Of a stretch of DNA of 64,000 nt, positions 32,945 to 45,362 are shown one piece after another. The stretch covers positions 62,001 through 126,000 of the forward strand of contig JAMAHW010000032.1 in assembly GCA_023627715.1 (NCBI GenBank). The letters run 5' to 3'. Source of the stretch: Periconia sp. R9002. Its lineage: Eukaryota > Ascomycota > Dothideomycetes > Pleosporales > Periconiaceae. The stretch's first letter is position 1. Every line of letters begins with the position of its first letter. Position numbers and translations under genes: made by a program. The notes under the pieces were generated by a model that saw only the letters and a program-made list of their open reading frames with translations, did not search any database and had not been told where the DNA came from.

Positions 32945-34673
32945 GTGGTTGCTATTCTTGGGGTTCGTCAGTTTGAGTGCATGTTTGTTGAGAACAGGTG
33001 GAGCTCTACTGGAAATTTTTCTGCAAACTATGTTGTTACAGATCTGTTAGACGTCTATTTAAAAAATGCCGATCAAGACCCTCAAATTCGAAAGCTCTTT
33101 CCCGTCCTTTACATCACCTTCTTAGTAATGTTTATGTAGCATTTTCTTACATCTACTTGTTGCTTTATAAAAGTCTATGAGCCTAGCACATATAGTGGAA
33201 TGATTAAAAAACCAAATAAAATACATGAACTACTCACAATGTCTCATTTAGGGCAATGATGCCTAGATCTATCTACGATCACTAAATCCCGTAGCGTCTG
33301 TGATTATGTCCCACCGTCATTGCATCATGATTAGGGTCTTCACTGCTGAGCATTTAACCCGGAATTTGAGTTCTAAAAAGCAAGGAGAAGTTTTAAGGTT
33401 TTAATAAAGCTTCAAAACGGGTCCATGTATGAATCACGGCAATAGCGCAATAAGGGTCTGCCTAACCTCACGGAAGACTGCATCCAAGGACTACGAGCAG
33501 CTTAGAAGCCATTGGAGCGTCGCATCGTTTCCCTGTAATTTATATTTGTCGAAAAACTTGTGTTTAAGTTATCATAAAAGCTAAAGCAGTACACACAGTA
33601 AACTCATGTCAGTGGGTTTTCTAACCCATACTAATGCATACTTCCCGACGCTCCAATATCCTGTACCACTGGTTCCTAAACATAAAGTTTGACACTCTCA
33701 AATTGAACTCGATACTTATCTGATTGACATAACTAGCGCAGCATTTAAAGCTGCAGCCCGAGGAACAGTGTAGAAGGCTGCGCGACTGTTTTGAAAAAAA
33801 GAGGATGGTCGGTGCTTGACCGCGATTGTTTCTCCCACAGAACAAAGCTGCGGATCATATCGGCAAAAACATCAGCTACATCAACCCTGTCCCCCACAAT
33901 TCATTATCAAAGATCGATCGTAACGGACCGGATATATCCAATCGGAATATTCAACCGTGAGACTATGATACGTAAAGGGGGGACACGTGGGGAAGTGAAG
34001 ATTCGGGCCGCTTGGTGTTTTTGATGTACCCACTCAATAAACCTTTGAATTCGCGCTATGTGTTAGCAAGATGCATAGTACATACACTAGACGGGCGGAA
34101 TCGTCACCTTCTAAACTAGTTAAGTATGGTTCGCTGATTGGTCGCGTGCCTAGACCAACCAGACATGATGATGCCCGAGAGTCAAGCCTTTGCATTTGCG
34201 CCACCTTTAGTGGCATTGATTTTGGCATGAGCTATACCATGGATACCCAGTATATTTAGAATGGTGGCAGGAACGACTGAAACGCCGTAGAATTTAGTAG
34301 GGGCCATATGTTTGCTATTAATGAGCCATTATCCACGGCTTCAGAAATATCTTCGCTACCTGCCACCGCTTTCCAAGCCTCTCGAATTCCGTCATGTTCT
34401 GGCACCGCGCAGTCTCAATAGCGCTATTCGCAAGTGCTTTCAGCCTCACTGTGAATGCAGCAACAGATGCTGCATCGGATGCGCTGAGCCAAATCCCACC
34501 GTGCGGAGTACGATTTCTCCCAATGCAGCGTATGCAGTGACTGACTACGACAGCTTGAATGCATCATATCGGCATTACCCCTTATTGGTTGCGGCCTCGT
34601 AGATGTCGAGTGTCAGTGCAATTCTCAGAATTCGACCGCAATCTTGCAACCGTGCCTGTTGGAGAAATGCACT
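32945..34673. other. Intergenic region, nothing seen
   Basis: About 1.7 kb without a supported gene or clear repeat. Confidence 0.4.
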
Positions 34674-36148
34674 ATGGATGAGACATTTGGTGAGCATTCT
34701 CCAGCATCGGTTTGTCACGTCATTAATAGTTCTCACGGCAGACATACTCCGAGCACAGGCAACGCTGTGCAAGCGACCACACGACTCGTATACAAACCTC
34801 ATGAGGATCACCGCATATGTCACAGGCGTGGTGCCCGTCATCGCAGTTGCTATGCGCTTTGCTTCGCGTTGGCTGGGCGGCAATACCTTATGGTGGGATG
34901 ACTGGCTCCATCTCGTATCAGCTGTGAGTTCACCGACCGTAGCCGCTTTTGCTCCCACTGATAATTTTATTTGACAAGGCCTTGTGTATTCCACTCTGTA
35001 TCGTTTTCGAATTGAACATCAATGCGGGAATTGGAAAGCATCTATGGGACTTGTCATATCCTCGGGTGTTTGCGATTGGGCGATGGAGTAAGTCATCAAA
35101 TACAAGCACAAGTTGGTATAGTACTGACTAGCGGGCAGCCTATGTTGCCACTATACTTTGGGGAACTGAGATGTTATTACTCAAGTTGAGTATTTTATGC
35201 CTGTACCTGCGTATTTTTCCGAACGTGTGGCTGAAGCGGGGTGTCTTTGCATTCATGGCATTTACGGTTTGCTTTGTTGTTCCACTTATCTTCACAGCAG
35301 CTATCCGATGCAATCCCGTCCGAGCTCAATGGGATCTTGAAGCTGCAAAGACGGCAAAATGCCTCAATTGGCTTACTATACTCAAACTCACAATCGTCTA
35401 TGAAGTCATTGCTGAGATTATTCTGTTTGCTCTTCCCGTTCCAATCGTCCTCAAGCTGCAGATGGCCACGGCGAAAAAGGTTCAACTTCTCATTTTCTTC
35501 GGCCTGGGACTGCTGTAAGTTGGAAATTGTCACACGCTTACTTGAGAATTACTAACTGGTCCTAGTATTATCGCAGTTTCGATCGCACGCGTGCCGTTCT
35601 TGAAAGGTGTTGTCGATCAAAGCGATCAGACATATACAATCGTCGGCACGTCTATGAGCACCTTCCTTGCGAGCGGAATTGGTCACTTTTGTGCCACAGT
35701 GCCCGCAATACAAGCCCTTCTACGATATGTGCTGAATGGTTTCAAGAACCTAACTCAGGCATCCTCAAGCTATCAAAACAGTCGGTCGTATGGGTCTTCC
35801 GATAAGAAAAAGCCGTATAAATCTTTGGAAGACTCCAAAAACTCCTCCAAGTACTCGGCTGACACGCTTAACGTCCTGAAGCAAAGGGGTAAGGACAAAT
35901 CGAAAGATCCATACCGATTATCAACACAGCAGTTTTCAAGGTTTGAGGTCGAAGGTAATGTCCTGGGTGACGACCAATTCATGGAGTTGCGGCCGGTGGA
36001 AACTTTTGTCACCAAACACACACAGTCGTCGCACGAGCAGACTAAGGATTCACAAGGTCATGTTGGTGGGAATCAAGGAGTCACTATTGTGGCATCAAGT
36101 CCCGTTCGGGCAGATTCATCATCTGATACAGCTATACTCGACAAGTAG
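34674..36148 (+). CDS. Rhodopsin-domain integral membrane protein (PTH11/SAT type)
   Basis: Five exons (34674-34689, 34742-34923, 34979-35087, 35139-35514, 35566-36148) join into 421 residues; the four introns are 51-55 nt. Membrane helices begin with YVTGVVPVIAVAMRFASRWL and WWDDWLHLVS, then LWGTEMLLLKLSILCLYLRI with FPN, FAFMAFTVCFVVPLIFTAAI with RCNPVRAQWD, IAEIILFALPVPIVLKLQ and LLIFFGLGLLIIAVSIARVP. A soluble Ser/Lys-rich tail of about 130 residues follows. This is the same broad family as the gene at 26.8 kb but not a close copy. The likely location is the plasma membrane; the signal sensed is unknown. The first exon is only 16 nt from the ATG at 34674; an upstream in-frame ATG at 34644 would add ten residues. 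Confidence 0.85.
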
Positions 36149-38099
36149 TATCTAAAAAGTACATACACGGGAAGGTCAGCTCTGTAAATTGAATACAATG
36201 GTTTCTTAAACACATGAAGCAAAAGAGCAAGTTACGAAGCAAAGCATCTAATTCGTGGTCGTTTCGCCAATCATAATTCTGAGCGTTGTGATTCCCATTC
36301 ATAACCAATGCACCGAAGTGCTAACTCAACAGTCATCACAGCATATACTTATCCGTCGTAAAGCCGAGCTAGTTTGAAAATGTGGGAAGAGCAAGATTTT
36401 TTGTAATAAGTTATTAGAGGGCGTAATAGATGTCTCAGCACTTGGGACATCGATTTCGATACGTTGCGCTTCTAGTAGTTGATGATTGCCTTGAGAGAAT
36501 GTAACGGGTTCGACGACCTAGTAGGTTGTGGGGAGGTCGGATCTAGTGGTGATCGATGAAGGGTGTTCCGTACTATTGCAGTTAAGGGAATGAACTTCTT
36601 TTTGGGTTGCGCAACTGCCAAACAGGTGCAAGTGTCTGGGTTTGTCCGGGTGGCGGCGACCACTACGGCTTACATCCCTGGCGAAGATAATCAATGGCGT
36701 CGCATCGGGACGCCGCATCCGGATGCCGCGTCCAAGTACACAATGGCTGATTTTTTTAGCAGGGGAGATAGTTCTGCAGGGGGCACGCACATCGAGACGA
36801 TACATATCGCGTAATAAATGCACTTATTAAGAACTGAGTAACTATATTAAACGGAAGTGAAAGGCCCGACTTCTGATTCATACAATTACATAGATTATCT
36901 GAACCCTTCGATATGCGGCATCTTGATATATGACGCTAGGGATATCCAAAGTACCATCGTCCCCTAGATTTGATACATTTCTCTTGGTGTTTTCAGTACC
37001 ACGGTCAGGTCTACGTTGAAAGTGCATTTAGACAAGCTACCCTGCTAATCCTAAAAAAAAAACATTTCTGCGCTCATGCAAGTGCCTGAAAATCAAGTGG
37101 ATAACCAAAAACACACCACTGCTTATCTCAGTAACTTACCATGGCACCAGGGCATCACTTCTTTCGTCACCTTGATAGAGAACCTAAGTTGTCGGACTAC
37201 ATATAACGAGGATTGCTCCAACTACAGGATCTATCCTTCCAATCAGGAGCGGCCACTATGGTTTCTATGAACCTAAAGCGCTTCTAAATACCGTTTAGGA
37301 GGGCCCGTGTACAGACTTGAAATAAATACAACATTAATAACAACCGTAGCTCCGATGAAGAGGACTAAATACATCAATAATGACATAGGTGCTGATCTGA
37401 TGTCGAATACCCAAGGAAGAATCCATCACGCTTAGTTACTCGGCTGAGTTTATTAAGATAAGCGATGATTGGCGTCACAGTCTTGTCTCTAGTCTCAAGC
37501 TAAGTCGACTCATGAGTCTTTCCCATCGTAGCACGACGATCTCTCGCCCGACATTCCTTCTACACGACCGGGATCCTGCTAAGACACAACGTGTATTTAG
37601 CCTTTCCCGTACGTGGAATGCCGGCGGATTGACGGCGAAGTTAAGCGGCAAAGTCTTATAAGATTAAAGCGAATTCGCCCTCTTGATATAAGAATGTTGC
37701 GCTGTCCTGCAGGCCGAACAGGACTAAGATCGACTGATTGTGCTTTCTCGTGCACCCATTATGCTTGTGTTATGAAGCCCTTCAAACTAACAGTTGGAAC
37801 GCTCGACCATTCGACCATTATTATTGACCCCTCAAATTTCATCGTCAATTTGAATGTTTTCATATAGTCGTTCGTGCTGTCGATCCCTGTGGGAGCCCTA
37901 ACGCCTAGATGCAACTGTCTACCTTTGAGCCACTTTCGGTTCCCACTTTCGGCAAAGAGTGCCTCTCTTCACTCAGGAATGATCCCTGTCAAAGAGTCAT
38001 TCACAAGTGAGCCCCTGGGAAGTCCAAGGGGGCGATTGTCCCTATCCGCTGACCCCAGCGCCATAGACGAGACCCACTGCGAAAACATGTCCCTAGGTG
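36149..38099. other. Intergenic region, nothing seen
   Basis: About 2 kb. Several short open frames exist, none with a recognisable domain. Confidence 0.4.
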
Positions 38100-38101
38100 G
38101 C

Positions 38102-38108
38102 TTATAAA
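38102..38108 (+). promoter_or_regulatory. Probable TATA box of the peroxidase gene
   Basis: TATAAAA lies close to 75 bases upstream of the ATG at 38181. Assignment is by position only. Confidence 0.35.
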
Positions 38109-38180
38109 ATATCGCAATGGCTTGTATACTACACATATCTTTCACCAATTTTGTACTTCTCCCCATTGCATATCGCGACT

Positions 38181-39682
38181 ATGAGAGCGTCTTTAGTCTG
38201 CAGTGTGGCTCTTTTCTCCTTGGCATGCTTCTCCTTCCCTACCAACACGGGGGATATCAGTGCAGATACACTTGCAGAATACACTGCTTTGGCAGCAAAA
38301 ATCTCTCGTCAGTTGGAGGTAAAAGGGGGACCCAGCAAGCGAGCATTTGATGCTGATGCGCAGCGCATTAGCACAACCGGTGAGCACGCATATGTACGCA
38401 ACCTTACCATCTCATATGTACATCTACAATCACTGACTGCTCGTATAACAGATCGCGCCAGGCCCCAATGATATTCGCGGGTCTTGCCCAGGGCTTAATA
38501 CCCTTGCAAACCATGGCTACATCTCACGAACTGGTGTGGACTCGGTCTTAGCAGTATTGACTGCTTCGAACAAAGGTAATGAATGGTATCCCACGGCTTC
38601 GTTGAACTTTATATCTGAAAAGCTTCTAGTGTTCGGTATGGGCCTCGACTTGGCCACATTCTTGTCTGTCTACTCTGGTGTTATGTCAGGCAACATCACT
38701 TCTTTCTCTATTGGTGGAAAACCAAAGAGCAGTGGTCTGTTAGGCGGGTTGACCTCTTCACTTGGTCTTCTGGGAGAGGCACAAGGCTTGAGTGCATCGC
38801 ACAATCGCTTTGAGTGTGATGCATCACCTACTCGAGGGGACCTTTACACAACGTATGTGATACTCCTCGTAGGATGACAGTAGTACTAACCGGACTTAGT
38901 GGGGACCCGGTGTCTCTTGACCTCAACTTGTTCGAACGATTTGTCGCTATGCCACAGGGTCCGAACGGATATGACCTTACGGTATTGCACCCATGGCGAG
39001 GCGCTCGCTTCAATGATTCAATTGCCACCAACGGACACTTCTTCACTGGACCATTTACACACTTGGCTGTGAATGCTGCAGCTCACATTTTTACATATCG
39101 TCTCTTCGGAAACTGGTCTTCTGAACACCCAGGGGAGGGTTACCTTGATCTAGAGACTCTCAAGTCTTTTGAGGGCGTGACAGGAGAGCCGGGAAACTTT
39201 CAATGGGAAAGCGGACGCGAGAGAATTCCCGAAAACGTACGCAGCCCTTTGATTTCTCATGAATTCAGCTAATAGTCTGGCAGTGGTACCGTCGCCCTAT
39301 TGGTGATGACTATAGCTTAGTTTCACTTAATTTCGACGCCCTTGATGCGATCACAGCACATCCCTATATAATTGCAATTGGCGGCAACACAGGGGAGCCT
39401 AACACATTTACCGGTGTAAACATAGGTGATCTTACAGGGGGTGTGTTTAATGCTCAAACCCTTCTTGAGGGGAACAACCTTGCATGCTTTGCATACCAGG
39501 CTGTGAGCATAGCATCCCCTGACATCCTCCGGGGTGGAATCCTTGGCAGCCTGGCTCAATTGGCTATTCAGAAGCTGACAGACGCTTTGAATCCTGTCCT
39601 TGCAACTTTCAATTGCCCACAACTAATCAAATACGATCAGAGTTTATTGCAAGCTTTCCCTGGGGCTGGGAGCGGATTATGA
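38181..39682 (+). CDS. Secreted heme-thiolate peroxidase (chloroperoxidase/UPO family)
   Basis: Predicted 449 residues from exons 38181-38393, 38452-38852, 38900-39236 and 39284-39682; introns are 47-58 nt. A signal peptide (MRASLVCSVALFSLACFSFP) is followed by IAPGPNDIRGSCPGLNTLAN with HGYISR, where Cys83 is the expected heme ligand. The usual PCP motif reads SCP here. The acid-base region reads RFECDASPTRGD, with the Glu kept but the usual His of the E-H-D motif changed to Cys. The length is well above the short UPO class, and the C-terminal part (WYRRPIGDDY onward) matches longer fungal homologues. Family members use hydrogen peroxide to oxygenate or halogenate organic substrates outside the cell. 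The start is chosen for the signal peptide; an upstream in-frame ATG at 38097 is less likely. Confidence 0.85.
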
Positions 39683-40659
39683 ATCATACAAGAGTAGTAT
39701 GCAAGACGGCCTAATTTATCTTGTATGTATGAATACTCTCTAGCCTGAACCAACATGGAAATCAAAGATAGGGTAGAGGTTCGGTAGGGTCTGATTGCAC
39801 CTGCTATATCTATTTCTGTTCACAGCCAGAGCCCGCTGCAATAACCTACACGTTTTTTTTTTTTTTTTTTTTGCTCGATATTTTGAAACTGGGTCACCTT
39901 TTCAGCCAGATCGTGTATTATATTTACATTCAACGAATATGTAACAATTTTCTTATAAATTTATTAGGTTTAAACTTTTATTCACTGGAATTTTATCATC
40001 CGCCTCTGTCCAGTTTAGCTCCCTTCCCATTTGTTCTGTCTCTCAATACAGAGTAGTAATACTAAACGGAATCGAAACAGTAATCCGGAATTTGCCCTGG
40101 GTACCGCACAACGGCTATGATTACGTTATATTATATGTCGCACTTCCGAAGAGAAGTAATACCTTTGCCTTCAACTTCAATGGAGTATTTGACGCCGAAA
40201 TTTGTTAGTAATCAGATATTTCGCAAGCAAAATATAATGGTGTTTCAAGTTTCGTTGGGGCTCTTCTTTGCTGTCACATGCATCCACTATACACGAATTA
40301 GCAAGCTGGAAGGGTTTCTTCTATTTCGGCAGGGTTTGAAGGAGAGCAGGCTATTAATCGGGTAGATAATCTCGTAAATCATCCAATTCCATCAACGGCA
40401 CTCAGGACAAGGGTCTCCACTTAACCTGGCATATAGTGTTTTGAAAAAACCATCTAGAGGAATTTCAATTTCCCATCAATAACTTACACGATAATTTTCT
40501 CACATTATCACAGACACATATGGGACCTGAGTAGAAAGTAGGCTGGTAGCTCTAAGATATAAGACATATGTAGCTATGCGGTTCCACTCTTAGTTTTGGG
40601 TATACATACAGCCCCAACCCCTCCATAACAGATTGTCAGGTCTATACAGTGCCAACACA
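39683..40659. other. Intergenic region with a poly-T run
   Basis: About 1 kb between convergent genes, with a run of 20 T at 39853-39872. No gene seen. Confidence 0.45.
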
Positions 40660-41490
40660 CTATTCGCCGTGATCCCAACCTAACAACGTCTCTGCCTTGC
40701 TAACAGTCCAGAAGCCACGGTTTCCATCTAGACCATCTTTTATCTCGACATCTGGAAAGTATTTTTGTGCGAGCGCGATGGAATCTTCTATGCTCGTTGT
40801 TCTTGGATTTGCGATATTGAAAATTTGAAACCCTTCGAATTGATGAGCTTGCTCGACAGCCAAAAGACATGCCCGAGCAGCTGCTTCAGGCTCCACATAC
40901 CCCCAAAGATTTTCAACGGCGCATTCCTCTCCTTTTTGATACTCCATGACTTGCTCCCGTTGGATTATCCAGTGCAGTCGCAAACAAGCAATCTTTGTCC
41001 CAGGGAACCAGTTGGCGAATGCTTTTGCTTGCATTTCAGACCCAAGCTTCGCGAGTGAGTAACCATCGGTAGGGTTCGCAGGATAGTCCTCATCGATTGG
41101 AAAGTATTGATACTTGACTGGAAGAATGTGGGAAAAGACAAGACCAATGGCATTGATCGAGGAAGCGTAGCAAATCTTCTTGATACCAAGCTCGCCACAT
41201 GCCCTAAATCCATTGAACGATGACTGCACATTATTGCCGTAGGTTTCTGCTTCGGGGAGTATGCCTGGTCGTGGCACCGACGCCAGGTGGATGAGCGCGT
41301 CACACCCGCGCAGTGCCTCGAGCATCGCGTTATAATCCGTCGCATCAGCGGTGCGTATCTCTGAATTTGGAATTTCGTTGGGTGGCGCCTCTAAGCGATC
41401 GACTTGGACTGTGGAGTGGCCGGCCGCTGCACACAACCGAACGACATCTTTTCCGAGGCAGCCCTGTGCTCCAGTGACGGCGATCTTCAT
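40660..41490 (-). CDS. NAD-dependent epimerase/dehydratase family protein
   Basis: Extended SDR of 276 residues in one exon. The nucleotide motif TGAQGCLGKDV begins at residue 6, followed by TADATDYNAMLEAL, ALIHLASVPRPG, YASSINAIGL (catalytic Ser region) and DGYSLAKLGSE with the Tyr-x3-Lys pair. RLHWIIQREQV, VEPEAAARACLLAVE and FNIANPRTTS are also typical of sugar or uronate dehydrogenase-like members. Catalytic residues are present, so activity is likely; the substrate is unknown. The start at 41490 places the Rossmann strand right at the N-terminus, as in the family; the open frame upstream adds sequence without homologous character. Confidence 0.85.
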   Translation of the reverse strand: MKIAVTGAQGCLGKDVVRLCAAAGHSTVQVDRLEAPPNEIPNSEIRTADATDYNAMLEALRGCDALIHLASVPRPGILPEAETYGNNVQSSFNGFRACGELGIKKICYASSINAIGLVFSHILPVKYQYFPIDEDYPANPTDGYSLAKLGSEMQAKAFANWFPGTKIACLRLHWIIQREQVMEYQKGEECAVENLWGYVEPEAAARACLLAVEQAHQFEGFQIFNIANPRTTSIEDSIALAQKYFPDVEIKDGLDGNRGFWTVSKAETLLGWDHGE

Positions 41491-42292
41491 GGTGGCGTTT
41501 GATCGACTCCAATAGGTAGTTTGGATGCAGAAGGTGTCTTTCTTATACGCGCAATTTCGTCGTCGCAGGAAAATGAGCACCGGTTAAATCTTCCATTGTA
41601 CCGCTGCATATGATCCACTTATCCAGCGACGCTTGCTCGAGGCGCAATACATGAGATGTTGAGAACATTGGGAGAGAATATTTCCTAAAAAGCGTCGGTT
41701 CCAGAAAGATAGCATTGGCTCAATTAGCGCGACTTTTAGCATCGGAACTGCGGCCCGAGAGCTATCGCGAGAGCAATCGTATCTCGGCTCGCAGAGGGGC
41801 AATGCACATGCAACCAGATAAGACATATTATCGAACGGCCTTATTGTGGTCATGAGCGATTTGCTTTCGTTGCGTAAACGATAATTTTCATCCTGGTTTG
41901 AATGTTCAATATCAATTGATAGGTGATAGGATAACATTGGAGTGTTTGCAGTAATCCGCAAATGTAAAAATAAAAATAAAAAAATAAAATAAAAATCTTA
42001 AAAGAATATAATGACATTCTTGCATAGATTTACAATGCTGGTGGTACCGATGATGTCTTGAGCCTTTGATGCAACACAAATTCATTGAGCTCACTGCGTC
42101 AAAATGCTACCTAAAGATCCAATGGGACAGGTCTCGACTGGAAAACATCCCCCGCATTCAAGGGCACCAACGCGCCACTTTCAAAATAGAAAATGAGACG
42201 TATTTTGCCCATGTTATCACTGTAATTGAAACACAAGTGGGCAAGCATGGAAAAGGGAACCTTTCCCACAGGATGATTTTATCGCCATAAGA
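41491..42292. other. Intergenic region with an A-rich pentamer tract
   Basis: About 0.8 kb. An AAAAT-type low-complexity run lies at about 41965-41996. No gene seen. Confidence 0.4.
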
Positions 42293-44347
42293 CTACACCC
42301 AATTGGGCCACATAGCGCTTCCATTATACACATTCCCAACCAAGGGCCCCTCACTGCTCAAGATCTGCCCTAGCTCGCACTTCGAATACGAAACTTTGGG
42401 CTGACCTTCATAAAACCCATCATACTTCTCGCTCAGAGCCTGTTCAAGGCTAGTAACATCACCCTGGTGATGGAGCACGGACCACGGATCGGTGCATGTG
42501 GACGCTTTACAGGACTTGAGCACGAGGAGAAGCGCGTCGAGACGCGACTGGACTATGGAAATTGGACGACCGAGGAGCTGAGTTTCGTTGCTTGAAGGGC
42601 GGGCAAGGTTATTCAGTTGTCCGGGGTCGGTCTGGAAAAAGAGTTAGTCGGGGCTGGTACAAGAAAGGGAAACAGAAGATTCAAGGGTAGAACTTACAAT
42701 CATGTCATACAGTTCATGCTCGTTCGTACACCATACGGAGTACATGATGTTATATTGATCGCCACTGATACGCAGCGCCTTGTATGTGTTGTTTTGGCCT
42801 CGGACTAACATCCAGAATTAGCAAAGGAACATGAAGGAACATAATTGGAGACGATGCTTTACGGGATATCAGATCACCAGACTTACTTCCGTATTGTCCT
42901 TCTTCGATTCCGATGCCCCAGAACTCAACATTTACGTGTTCGCTCCAGCTTCCATTCCTCTTTTCAGCCTCGCTAATGTTGCTTCCGGTGACAGGGAACG
43001 GTTTCCCATCAAAATCTTCCCTCAGCTCGATACCAGCCAAGTCGAACAGGGTCGGCACGATGTCAGTGTGGGTAGTGACAAGATCCACCACTCTTCCAGC
43101 TTCTATACCTGGGCCACGGATGTAGAACGGAACATTGATGTCCTCTTCAAATGCACAGGTCTTACCTGGCTGCAGTCTATGCTGGCCAATGTGGAAACCG
43201 TTGTCGGAAGTGTAAATAATGTATGTGTTGTCAAGTAAATCATTCTCAGATAAATAGGTGACCACGTTGTCAACTAGCTCATCAACGGCCTGTAGAGACT
43301 GGATACGAGTGCGATACCAATGATCGTGGTACTCAATCACTGTGTCGTTCAATCTTTCGAGATTGAAGATCCAGCTTGCGCCGCTTGGCTAAGAGCAAAA
43401 CATCAGCATGCACCGTTGTTTCATGCATTTCCCGTATTAAACATACCTCCTCTGGATTGAAGTTGATCGTCTTTGGAGCTTTTAGGTCCGGGAAAAGATT
43501 TTGATGCCGAGGCGCAGGATCGGGCGGCGTAAATGCCGAATTCTTAGTAACAGCATGTGGCGCAATCGGCGCAATGCCAACAAAGAAGGGCTTGGAATCT
43601 GAGCTTTTAACCGCATCATTGAGGAAGGCGAGTGCTTTATCATTCACTAAATCCGTGCTATAGTCGTTAGGGAAGCTGGATGGAGGGGAGGTGTTGCGTT
43701 GGAAGGTTGCATTCCAGTAGAGGTAGGTCCCAGGGTCAATGAGGACTGCGTTGAGTTAGTGAATGTGTGAGAACTGTGGCCCGATTATTTACAGTCAGTG
43801 CCGTTCCAGCCTGCAGGGAAGGGGTTGTTGTATGTGGTGGTAGAGTGTCCGTTCATAAGCTTCCCGGTGTAGTAGGTGTTGTACCCAGCTTCTTGCAACC
43901 ATACGGGAAGATATTGGTCATTGAGACCCTGCGAAATGAATTTTGGGTATCCACCTGTAAAGTATCAGTTTTTGAATTGTGCAGCAGATGGAGGTGGAGT
44001 TTGTTTAATGTACCATACGGCGGACTCACATCCGTGACATTAGTATTGTGCGCCGCCTTACCGGTGAGAAGGCTCACACGTGACGGGCAACATATGGCAA
44101 TGGTGCAGTAGTGTCGTCGGTAGAACGTGCCCTCATCCCCAAGGTGTTTCTGAACCAAGGGCATGTAGTCCAGAGACGCTAAATGCAAGTCTTGATCATC
44201 AGTAATAATGAATACAAAATTCGGCTTGCCGGTCGAATTGCCGCCATTATTTAAATTCGTGCTTGCCGTAGAAGTCGAACAGACACCGAAGCTGGCAATA
44301 ATGCCCAGCCACAGGTACAAAAACTTGGCTAGCCCGTTAGTAAACAT
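42293..44347 (-). CDS. Secreted arylsulfatase
   Basis: Six exons (44014-44347, 43793-43954, 43447-43745, 42887-43388, 42698-42804, 42293-42631) give 580 residues; introns are 47-82 nt. A hydrophobic N-terminus is followed by KPNFVFIITDDQD (metal-binding Asp pair). The sulfatase signature C-C-P-S-R at residues 86-90 has Cys86 as the residue expected to become formylglycine, followed by LLTGKAAHNTN. Further motifs are GYNTYYTGKLMNGH, FFVGIAPIAPH, YIIYTSDNGFHIGQHRLQPG with the second metal site, and HTDIVPTLFDLAG. All expected catalytic groups are visible, so it should cleave sulfate esters, probably outside the cell or in the secretory path. The C-terminus has the Cys pair found in fungal members. 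Intact gene, unlike many to its left. Confidence 0.9.
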
Positions 44348-45362
44348 CTCGAAACGCCGTGAAGTTTCAGCGGGAAGCAGCTGTGCGAGTCTTTATGGAG
44401 GTGGCATGGCGGCTTGAACATCGGAGAATTATAAAATTTAACCCTGCATTTTACGTCCATTTCACTCCAGATAGGCTCCACACTATGTCACAATCGCAAG
44501 TCGCTCTTGCGACATCGAGGTGATGCCGAATGAAGCTTAGTCTGTCGTGGATGTGAGCGCTGGCCTAGTCGATAACAGCCTCAAATCCGAGGTCCTCAAT
44601 TGACGGGATGGACTTGAAGGACATAAAATTGTGAAAAATAATCACAAAAACCATGAGAAAAAGGGCTTGAATCATTTACACAGTACGTGACACAGATGAA
44701 ACGCAAAAATGGGGGCAAAAACGAAGATATTGAGATGAGAGCAAGCTTAATTTGCCGAACGCGTGGCAGCAAGGATCGCTACGAGGCTAACTTCTTAGAT
44801 ACTAGGCATCCTTGCTCCTACTGGCAAGAGGTCTACAGAAGGAAACCTGAACCTGACGGCCCCACGAAGGGGCCCTTATCAAAAGCGTTTTCTTCTTCGC
44901 AACTGTAGGTAGTTATTCACGGTATAAACACTAGTTTCGATCTCAGGTAACGTCCTTGCCTAGGGACGCGCTCACAGGTCACTATTGGTCAGGAATGCCG
45001 ACTTATAAACTTTTAACCTACTGATATGTAACCTTGGTCTCGTATTTAGTCTAGGTATAAGAAGAGCTATCTCAATATTAACCTTATTAAAGTGTCTTCC
45101 CCTTCGCAATTGATTGGTGTAAGGAATCACGGATTTACAAAAAGAAGATAGGAGTAATAAACAAGAGTTCTGAGGTACTTTTATATAGAAAAATTGTATT
45201 TTTATTACTTTCTCTGGAGCTTGGAAGGGGACATCTTTTTTTGAACGCCATAATTTTAGTAGCGCATTTGAGATTCATTAAGATAAGTTGGTCGCGCGGG
45301 GAAATTTCCGCGACATTCGATGGTCGGCGACACTCGGTGGTGCTTTGCGTTAGCTCTTCCGT
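44348..45362. other. Intergenic region with a GC hairpin
   Basis: About 1 kb. GGCCCC-ACGAA-GGGGCC forms a short hairpin at 44858-44874. The part from 45000 to 45200 is AT-rich. No gene seen. Confidence 0.4.

Noticed and set aside
36472..36823. Overlapping frames on both strands
   Set aside because: They mirror one another without domain content; a GC-rich patch gives long frames by chance.
44858..44874. GGCCCC/GGGGCC hairpin as a terminator
   Set aside because: Rho-independent terminators are not expected in a fungus, and it is 500 bases from the nearest gene end.
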